Assembly: GCA_964410915.1 (NCBI GenBank)
Contig: CAYPIU010000013.1
Span: forward strand, 1 to 41,329
From: CAZFJG01 sp964410915
GTDB taxonomy: Bacteria; Synergistota; Synergistia; Synergistales; JAFGMB01
DNA: 41,329 nt
Direction of reading: 5' to 3'
The stretch's first letter is position 1. Every line of letters starts with the position of its first letter. The position numbers and the translations under genes were made by a program. Positions 1 to 6,531 of this stretch are shown here, piece after piece. The notes under the pieces are model-generated. The model worked only from the letters and a program-made list of their open reading frames with translations. It ran no database searches and had not been told where the DNA came from.

Positions 1-812
1 GCACTTTGCCTCTTTTCAGCTCATGTTTTCCCCAGGATGACATGAAGAACTGGAAGCGTGAGATAAAGAAGCTGACTCGTGCTCTCGGAGATGCAAGGGA
101 CGCTGATGTCCAGATAGATTTTTTAAAGAAATTCATGACGGAGCTTCCAGAAAGAAAATATCTTCCGGGGATAGAGAGACTGATACTGCGTATCGGACAG
201 AAGAGAAATACATTTCAGAGATCTGTTGAAAAGGCTATCGACAGTTTTATTTCAGGGGATATTGAAACTTCAGTTATCTCAAGAATACGGGAGATAATGG
301 GGAAGGTCAGGCTGCAGAACACACCAGGGCGATCTCCTCTTCTTTTTGTAACTGCAAGGGAACAGATCAGGGATAAAGTTGCAGATGTCCTGAGTTTTGA
401 CGTATTTATCCGTAATCCTTCCAACGTGGAACAACTTCATGAACTGAGAAAATCAAACAAAAAACTGCGTTACACCCTGGAGATCTTTGATCCTGCCTAT
501 GATGGAGAACTTAAAGACTATATTAACAGCGTTAAAACAATACATACCCTGCTCGGAGAGATCCATGACTGTGATGTATGGATATCCTTTCTTCCCGATT
601 TTATTGAATCCGAAAAGGAATTGACAGTGAATTATTTTGGGCATAGCAGACCCCTGGGCCGGATAAAGAAAGGTGTAATCTTCCTTCTTGAAAACAGACA
701 GACCGAAAGGAAACGACTTTTTAAGGAATTTCTTACTACATGGGATAAACTTGCTGAGGATCATTTCTGGGAAAATATGCAGGAGGCCCTTCTAAAGGAA
801 AAAAATGAATGA
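1..812 (+). CDS. CHAD-domain protein, 5' end outside window
   Basis: The reading frame is open to the first base, so the gene is cut by the window edge. What remains is about 270 residues of mostly alpha-helical, Lys/Arg/His-rich sequence. The pattern LTRALGDARDADV near the start and QLHELRKSNKKLRYTLEIF near residue 145 match the two repeated halves of CHAD domains (conserved histidine alpha-helical domain). CHAD domains are known to bind inorganic polyphosphate through basic surface residues. The TTG at position 6 is probably internal, because the CHAD first helix (arginine-rich, before ALPLF) should lie upstream. The gene ends at TGA 810-812, and the next gene follows after 39 bases in the same direction. 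Its neighbour two genes on is a Ppx/GppA phosphatase, which supports a polyphosphate role. Family assignment is confident; the cellular function is inferred. Confidence 0.85.
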   Translation, partial: TLPLFSSCFPQDDMKNWKREIKKLTRALGDARDADVQIDFLKKFMTELPERKYLPGIERLILRIGQKRNTFQRSVEKAIDSFISGDIETSVISRIREIMGKVRLQNTPGRSPLLFVTAREQIRDKVADVLSFDVFIRNPSNVEQLHELRKSNKKLRYTLEIFDPAYDGELKDYINSVKTIHTLLGEIHDCDVWISFLPDFIESEKELTVNYFGHSRPLGRIKKGVIFLLENRQTERKRLFKEFLTTWDKLAEDHFWENMQEALLKEKNE

Positions 813-851
813 AAAAAGATCTCTTATCTGCAGCATCGAGGAGATGTTTTA

Positions 852-2234
852 TTGAAGATAGCCATTATAGGGGATATTCACGCAAATCTGCCAGCCCTTG
901 AGGCCGTAGCAAAGGATGCCCGCTCAAGAGGAGCAGATATCTTCATTAACACCGGAGATTATTCAGGGTATGGACCCTTCCCGGATGAAACCATAGAAAT
1001 GGCAAAAGATCTGGAGATAGCTTCTGTACGTGGAAATTATGACAACAAGGTACTCAGGGTCTATAAAAAGCTGGCAAAATGGGAAAAAACAAAGCGTATG
1101 GAAAAATGGCAGGCCTTCAAATGGGCATACGATAATCTTTCCATGAAGAACAGGCTCTACCTGGCTTCTCTGCCGGAAATATGCCGTTTCGAGATATCAG
1201 GCAAAAAGTTTCTGCTGACCCACGGAAGCCCGGCAAGGATAAGCGAACACATCAGTGCTGAGACTCCGGAAGAACGGCTCCAGGAAATAGCCGATAATTC
1301 CTGTTCTGACTTTGTGATAACAGGACACTCTCACAGCCCCTTTGACAGGGAGATATCAAATACCAGGTTCATAAACCCGGGAAGTGTCGGCAGACCTGAT
1401 GATGGAGACCCCCGAGGATCCTATGCCCTCCTTGATATCCGGTACGGCACCTTTGATCTCAGTCATTACAGGATAGATTACGATATCAAGGCCACTGTAT
1501 CAGCAATTCGGGAAAAAGGACTTCCCGGACAATTCTGTGTTATGTTCATGAAGGGACTGAAACTTGATGATGCCGATCCTCAGAAACAAAAGGATGAACC
1601 TGACCCTCATGCCGGGGAGGAAAGATCAGATCCGCGTAAAGACCACAGGATCATGACTATTCAGAAAGCCATGGAACAAATGGGGACAACTGCCCCTCTT
1701 CACGCTCATCATTGCCGGCATGTGGCAGGTATAAGCCTTCAGCTTTTTGATCAGCTTCTTTTTCTTCATAGACTCGGTGATCAGGCCAGGCACATTCTTG
1801 AATGTGCCGCTCATCTTCATGATATTGGATGGATCTACGGGCCAAAAGGTCACCATAAGACATCTCTTTCAATGATACACAAAATGCAGGATATCTTCCC
1901 TGATCCGCGAGAGAGAAATCTCGTAGCTTCAGTAGCAAGATATCATCGCAGATCTTTCCCAGGTAAACATCACAAACACTATGGAATGCTGGCGGAAAGT
2001 GACAGGAAAATGGTGGACATGCTTTCTGCTATCCTTCGTGTAGCTGATGCCCTTGACTGGGATCATGTGGATAACGTCAGAAAAGTTCTTTGTGAAACAA
2101 AGGGCTCCGATATTACAATAAGCTGTTTTTCAGATTCTCCATCAACAGAGGAAAAGGAAAAGATCTATAATAAAAGCACACTTTTTGAGAAGGTCTTCAA
2201 GAGAAAGGTTGGTGTCAAATGGTACCAGGCATGA
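852..2234 (+). CDS. Calcineurin-like metallophosphoesterase fused to HD domain
   Basis: This 460-residue protein has two parts. Residues 1-210 are a YfcE/MJ0936-type metallophosphoesterase with the full metal-binding set: GDIHAN, GDYSGYGP, GNYDN, THGSP and GHSHSPF. Residues about 280-450 are an HD-type phosphohydrolase domain with an H...H pattern near residue 284, LHD at 322-324 and later HH and DALD motifs. A charged linker at about 235-270 joins them. The HD half resembles the C-terminal HD domain of the Ppx/GppA protein encoded next. The start is TTG 852, preceded by GAGGAG at 839-844. The stop overlaps the next start as ATGA, so the two are probably translationally coupled. Likely activity is metal-dependent hydrolysis of a phosphoester or phosphoanhydride; the substrate is not evident. 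I do not recognise this fusion as a named family. Confidence 0.85.
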   Translation: MKIAIIGDIHANLPALEAVAKDARSRGADIFINTGDYSGYGPFPDETIEMAKDLEIASVRGNYDNKVLRVYKKLAKWEKTKRMEKWQAFKWAYDNLSMKNRLYLASLPEICRFEISGKKFLLTHGSPARISEHISAETPEERLQEIADNSCSDFVITGHSHSPFDREISNTRFINPGSVGRPDDGDPRGSYALLDIRYGTFDLSHYRIDYDIKATVSAIREKGLPGQFCVMFMKGLKLDDADPQKQKDEPDPHAGEERSDPRKDHRIMTIQKAMEQMGTTAPLHAHHCRHVAGISLQLFDQLLFLHRLGDQARHILECAAHLHDIGWIYGPKGHHKTSLSMIHKMQDIFPDPRERNLVASVARYHRRSFPGKHHKHYGMLAESDRKMVDMLSAILRVADALDWDHVDNVRKVLCETKGSDITISCFSDSPSTEEKEKIYNKSTLFEKVFKRKVGVKWYQA

Positions 2235-3829
2235 CAGACCATTCAGGACACGTCGTAGGCCTGATAGATGTGGGGACTAACTCCGCCAGACTAATGGTGG
2301 TAAGGCTCAACCCTAACAGGTCTTATACCATTCTTAACCAGTACAAGGTCATGGTAAGACTTGGAGATGGCGAATTCTCAACAGGAAAACTTCAAAGTGA
2401 TGCCATTGACAGGACAATCCTTGTTCTGAAGAGATTTGTTGAAATGGCATCCAATCTTGGAGCTGATGATTTCTGGGCAGTTTCTACATCAGCTACCAGG
2501 GACGCCGAAAACAGGCAGTGTTTTATCGACAGGGTCAAAAGGGAAGTTAAACTTGACCTTAAGATAATAACAGGCCTGGAAGAAGCTCGCCTGATATATC
2601 TGGGGGTTTCAAGCGGCGTACATCTGATGGATAAGCATGCCCTGTTTATCGATATTGGAGGAGGCAGTACAGAGATAATAACCGGCAATCAGATGGAATT
2701 TTTCTACCTTGATTCAATTCGGCTTGGTGCTATCCGCCTCAAGAACATGTTTTTTCTCGAGGACGACGAGGGTATTGTAACGGATGAGAATTATGCCCTG
2801 ATCAGACAATATGTCAAAAATCATTCTCTCAGGAGCATCCAGAGGATCCGGGAAACAGAACTTGATATCAGCTTCGGAAGCTCCGGAACTATTGAAACCT
2901 TATATGACATCTACCAGAAGAATTACGCCAGCGACAAGGAAACAGAAAAGGAAGATGAGATCCTGGAACTTGGGCATGTTAAAAAAGTTTTATCCGCTCT
3001 GCGCAAGATGGATCTGAATGAAAGGGAAAAGGTAAATGGAATGAACCCCCGCAGAGCAGACATAATTATTCCCGGTGGAGCTATCCTTCAAACACTTATG
3101 GAAGAAGCAGAGATCGGGGAGATATACATAAGCAGGAGAAGTCTGAAAAACGGCCTCCTTCATGACTACCTGATAAGAGGAAGATACGGCTACCTGAAAT
3201 CCGAGGCTTATCTTTCCGTTAGAGAACAAAGCGTCCTTCAGCTTGGACGCTCCTGCGGTTTTAACGAAACCCACTCAAGGCATGTCGCAACTCTTTCAGT
3301 ACAGCTTTTTGATACGGCCAGAAAGGCAAAACTGCATAGACTGGGCAACAGTGAAAGAGAATTACTCTATTATGCCGCTATGCTTCATGACGTTGGGATC
3401 TTTCTTTCTTTCAGCAACCACCATTCCCACACATTTTACATAATAAACAATGCCGAGTTGCTCGGTTTCAATACTCAGGAAACAGCTATAATGGCTGCCA
3501 CAGCCTATTATCACAGTAAAAAATATCCCCGGAAGAAAGACACCCAGCTCAAGATACTGGATAAAGATTCTGTGTACATCGTAAAGATACTGAGTATTTT
3601 CCTGAGCATTGCCGAGAGTCTGGACCGAAGCCATCATCAGCTCATAGAGAGCGTATCAATGAGCAGACAACAGGAAAAGCCCGTCCTGGAAGTAAAAGCA
3701 CAGGAAGGACACGAAATAGAATTATGGTCCATTGAAAAACATCAGAAATATTTTAAAAAAGTCTTTGGGAAAAAGTTCAATGTTCAGGCCATAAATGCAA
3801 CTGAAGAAGCTCCCGATAAAGCAGTATAG
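2231..3829 (+). CDS. Ppx/GppA family phosphatase with C-terminal HD domain
   Basis: The protein is a member of the exopolyphosphatase/guanosine pentaphosphate phosphohydrolase family (about 532 residues, like E. coli Ppx/GppA). It has the ASKHA-fold signatures GLIDVGTNSARL (phosphate 1), FIDIGGGSTEII (P-loop), FGSSGTIETL and IIPGGAILQTL. These are followed by an HD domain beginning around residue 345, with SRHV, MLHDVG and a DKDSVYIVKILSIF helix. The family removes terminal phosphates from polyphosphate or pppGpp; which applies here cannot be told from sequence. I chose ATG 2231 because it forms a 4-base ATGA overlap with the preceding stop; ATG 2219 is an in-frame alternative. The gene is the last of its unit: an intrinsic terminator lies 40 bases downstream. 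Confidence 0.88.
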   Translation: MTDHSGHVVGLIDVGTNSARLMVVRLNPNRSYTILNQYKVMVRLGDGEFSTGKLQSDAIDRTILVLKRFVEMASNLGADDFWAVSTSATRDAENRQCFIDRVKREVKLDLKIITGLEEARLIYLGVSSGVHLMDKHALFIDIGGGSTEIITGNQMEFFYLDSIRLGAIRLKNMFFLEDDEGIVTDENYALIRQYVKNHSLRSIQRIRETELDISFGSSGTIETLYDIYQKNYASDKETEKEDEILELGHVKKVLSALRKMDLNEREKVNGMNPRRADIIIPGGAILQTLMEEAEIGEIYISRRSLKNGLLHDYLIRGRYGYLKSEAYLSVREQSVLQLGRSCGFNETHSRHVATLSVQLFDTARKAKLHRLGNSERELLYYAAMLHDVGIFLSFSNHHSHTFYIINNAELLGFNTQETAIMAATAYYHSKKYPRKKDTQLKILDKDSVYIVKILSIFLSIAESLDRSHHQLIESVSMSRQQEKPVLEVKAQEGHEIELWSIEKHQKYFKKVFGKKFNVQAINATEEAPDKAV

Positions 3830-3869
3830 AACTCACTTTCCAATAGTTCCTTTCACATTTAAATATTGC

Positions 3870-3907
3870 GTCCACTTTTTCAAATTGAAAAAGTGGACCT
3901 TTTTTTT
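3870..3907 (+). terminator. Strong intrinsic terminator after the polyphosphate-type unit
   Basis: Two perfect 14-base arms (3870-3883 and 3885-3898, GTCCACTTTTTCAA / TTGAAAAAGTGGAC) are separated by a single A. The innermost pairs will open to form the loop. The stem is followed directly by C and eight T (3900-3907). It separates the CHAD/phosphoesterase/Ppx unit from the flagellar genes. The inner A/T tracts would also give a weaker U-tract on the minus strand. Confidence 0.92.
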
Positions 3908-4002
3908 CATAAACCCCATTCTTTTTAATACCTGAAGTCAAGCACAATAGATCGTTCAACAGGATGTTTTACTTAAGTGTAATACCGAAGAAAGAAAAAA
4001 CT

Positions 4003-4029
4003 TAATCTGGTCCTTCCCTTCGCCGATAA
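4003..4029 (+). promoter_or_regulatory. Candidate sigma28 (FliA/WhiG-type) promoter for flgD
   Basis: A perfect GCCGATAA -10 element lies at 4022-4029. Exactly 15 bases upstream is TAAT (4003-4006) in the place of the TAAA -35 core. The sigma28 consensus is TAAA-N15-GCCGATAA. The element sits 34 bases before the flgD start and downstream of the terminator, and the window itself encodes a sigma28-family factor (10805-11614). A weaker sigma70-like pair (TTCAAC 3955, TGTAAT 3978, 17-base spacer) overlaps the same region and is an alternative. Confidence 0.6.
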
Positions 4030-4063
4030 ATAAACAGAGATAGCACTTGAAAGGAGCATTTCT

Positions 4064-4483
4064 ATGAGTAGTGCATCAATTGAATCAGCGGGTTCCTCGG
4101 TTGTTAATAACGAAAATACCACTACCAACGCTGCTAAAAACAGTCTTCTCGACAAGGATGCCTTTTTAAAGATCCTTGTGACACAGCTTGCAAATCAGGA
4201 CCCGCTGGAACCACTTGACCAGTCGGAATTTATTTCCCAAATGGCTCAGTTCACACAGGTTGAACAAACTGCAAACATGGAAGACAGGCTTGAATCCCTG
4301 GGCCAGTATATGAAGTTTTCTTCATCTTCTCTTATAAACAGTAATATCTCCTATGCTGACGAGGAAGATCTTGTCGAAAAAACAGGAACCGTCAGATCGG
4401 TTATCTTTGAAGCTGATGAAACAAAGGTGAGACTGGACAGTGGATTAGAGATATCTGCCGACAGGATCACTGGCTTATTGTAA
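4064..4483 (+). CDS. flgD: Flagellar hook capping / assembly protein FlgD
   Basis: FlgD caps the growing hook and allows FlgE subunits to add beneath it; it is discarded when the hook is complete. The protein is 139 residues, the short form known from Bacillus. It carries the family core LDKDAFLKILVTQLANQDPLEP at about residues 28-49, followed by a Q/F-rich helix (QMAQFTQVEQ) and a short C-terminal beta segment. The start ATG has AAAGGAG 8-9 bases upstream. It is the first gene after the terminator and sigma28-like promoter, and flgE follows after 76 bases, the usual hook pair. Confidence 0.93.
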   Translation: MSSASIESAGSSVVNNENTTTNAAKNSLLDKDAFLKILVTQLANQDPLEPLDQSEFISQMAQFTQVEQTANMEDRLESLGQYMKFSSSSLINSNISYADEEDLVEKTGTVRSVIFEADETKVRLDSGLEISADRITGLL

Positions 4484-4559
4484 ATATTGAGAGCCGCAAA
4501 GGATGGCGGCCATGGACGCAAGAAGCATTCTGGTAATTTTTAAAGGAGGCTAAAGAACC

Positions 4560-6479
4560 ATGCTCAGGTCTTTAATGTCAGGTGTCAGCGGCGTCAAGGG
4601 TCACCAGACCCTTCTTGATGTAGTTGGCGATAACATTTCCAATGCTAATACCACTGGATTCAAAAAATCCAGCGTTCAGTTCCAGGAACTAATGAGCCAG
4701 ACAGAAGAAGCTGCAACAGCTCCGAGTAATGAAAAGGGCGGGACCAATCCTAAACAGATAGGCCTTGGAATGACAGTGGGAAGCGTTGTAGTTGATCAGA
4801 CTCAGGGTAATATAAATTACACCGGCTCAAAAAGCGATATGGCCATTGAAGGAGACGGTTTTTTCGTCGTTGAAGATGGAACGAGCAAGGTATACAGCCG
4901 TGCCGGTAGTTTTATCCTTGACGGTAATGGGGATCTGATCCAGAGCAGCACAGGGTTCAGACTTCAGGGTTTTGAAATGTATGATGATCCTCTGAACCCG
5001 GGAACCAAGATAGTAGGAACGGACCTGCAGGATATCAACATACCCGTTGGACAGAAACTCCCATCAAAAGCCACAACTACAGCAGGATTTCGGTGCAATC
5101 TTGACTCAAGGTCAGAAAATGTTCTGCAGATGGGGTTAAGTTCTCAGGATCTTGTACTCGGCGGTACCATAGGAAATACTGAGTATCCAAATATTACATT
5201 CAGTGAAGGCAATACTGTTGCAGAATTCCTGACAATGACTTTTACCCAGAGTGACGGTACCTCCCAGGAGGTACATCTTGAGTTGAATAACATAAATTCA
5301 GAAACAGGATTGCCAATACTGGCAAATGGGACTCTTGATCTTGATGGTGTTGCTGGTGACGAGATAATTACTTTTGACGACACTACAGGACAGATCAAGG
5401 TCCTGGATAGTTCCGGAGCCTCAACTCTCTGGACCGGAGATATTGGTGTAGGACTTGATTATTCGGTAATCAATGATATTGGCGGAACATCCATTCCTTA
5501 TCTCACCGAATTCAATGATGCGCCTGATGGCGGAAGAATATTGAATCTCTGGGGAGATGATGGATCAGGTAATATGGAACATTACTCCATAGATCTTGAT
5601 TCAAATGACGACGGTTCCTTCAATATACCCTCCGGCACCCAGATAACTGTGGCTGGTAATGCTGTAGATGTACAGGCAACTCCCTCAGGAATGGGAGTTG
5701 CTCTCTCACAGAATGGTACCGTAATTAAATCTTTCGATCTTCAGACTTCAAGTATTCATACGACAAAATACGATATTTTTGATTCACAGGGCAACGCTCA
5801 TACCCTGGAAACAAGCTGGGAAAAAGTAGATAACAATACCTGGCGCTGGCGGACATGGCTCCCCGACATGTCCGGGATCGGCATGGAGAACAATACAGGC
5901 CTTCTGGAATTTTCACCCGAGGGACTTGTTGAACGTGTGACCGATTCCACGGGAGCCGAAGCAAGCACTATTGGCGTTAACTTTGCATCCCTCGGCGCTG
6001 AAGACTCGGAGATCCAGCTCGATTTCACCGGTAATATCCTCGGTACAGATGATATTGAGGCTGTAACACAGTTTGGATCTGCTTTTACTACAAAGGAATA
6101 TTATCAGGATGGCTATGAAATGGGAGTTCTCAAGGATTATTCCGTTGGTGGAGATGGAGTTATACGCGGAGTCTATGACAACGGACAGACCGAAAATCTT
6201 TATACTGTTTCTCTTGCTGTCTTTTCAAATTCCAGCGGATTGGAAAAAATGGGCAATGGGGCATACAGGGATACGGCCAATTCCGGGATCCCCCAGATAC
6301 TAAAACCAATGGAAGGCGGATCCGGGAGTATAGCCGGAAGTAGCCTGGAAGCATCGAATGTGGACCTGACTTCAGAATTTGTCGATCTTATCAAGGCCCA
6401 GAGAGGATTTCAGGCTTCTGCCAGAGTCATAACTACCAGTGATGAAGTACTCGAGGAGCTCATGAACCTGAAGAGATAG
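4560..6479 (+). CDS. flgE: Flagellar hook protein FlgE
   Basis: FlgE is the structural subunit of the flagellar hook, exported by the flagellar type III system. The N-terminal rod/hook motif (SGVSGVKGHQTLLDVVGDNISNAN, residues 8-31) and the C-terminal motif (FVDLIKAQRGFQASARVI, about residues 609-626) are both present. Between them lie a FlgE/F/G-type region (AIEGDGFFVV) and a long acidic, Gly/Ser/Thr-rich variable domain. At 639 residues it is larger than the 400-residue E. coli protein but within the range of long FlgE forms. AAAGGAGG lies 11 bases before the ATG. Confidence 0.94.
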   Translation: MLRSLMSGVSGVKGHQTLLDVVGDNISNANTTGFKKSSVQFQELMSQTEEAATAPSNEKGGTNPKQIGLGMTVGSVVVDQTQGNINYTGSKSDMAIEGDGFFVVEDGTSKVYSRAGSFILDGNGDLIQSSTGFRLQGFEMYDDPLNPGTKIVGTDLQDINIPVGQKLPSKATTTAGFRCNLDSRSENVLQMGLSSQDLVLGGTIGNTEYPNITFSEGNTVAEFLTMTFTQSDGTSQEVHLELNNINSETGLPILANGTLDLDGVAGDEIITFDDTTGQIKVLDSSGASTLWTGDIGVGLDYSVINDIGGTSIPYLTEFNDAPDGGRILNLWGDDGSGNMEHYSIDLDSNDDGSFNIPSGTQITVAGNAVDVQATPSGMGVALSQNGTVIKSFDLQTSSIHTTKYDIFDSQGNAHTLETSWEKVDNNTWRWRTWLPDMSGIGMENNTGLLEFSPEGLVERVTDSTGAEASTIGVNFASLGAEDSEIQLDFTGNILGTDDIEAVTQFGSAFTTKEYYQDGYEMGVLKDYSVGGDGVIRGVYDNGQTENLYTVSLAVFSNSSGLEKMGNGAYRDTANSGIPQILKPMEGGSGSIAGSSLEASNVDLTSEFVDLIKAQRGFQASARVITTSDEVLEELMNLKR

Positions 6480-6531
6480 TTAAAGCTTTCAGAACTGTAA
6501 AGCAGAATAAAGCTTTTGTGAGGTGTTTTTT

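Noticed and set aside
1290..1298. GCCGATAA in the phosphoesterase gene
   Set aside because: Internal to a well-supported coding sequence with no TAAA at 15 bases and no gene start downstream.
3792..3819. TAAA-N16-CCCGATAA resembling a sigma28 promoter
   Set aside because: It lies inside the Ppx coding sequence upstream of the strong terminator, the spacer is one base too long, and the codons encode ordinary residues.
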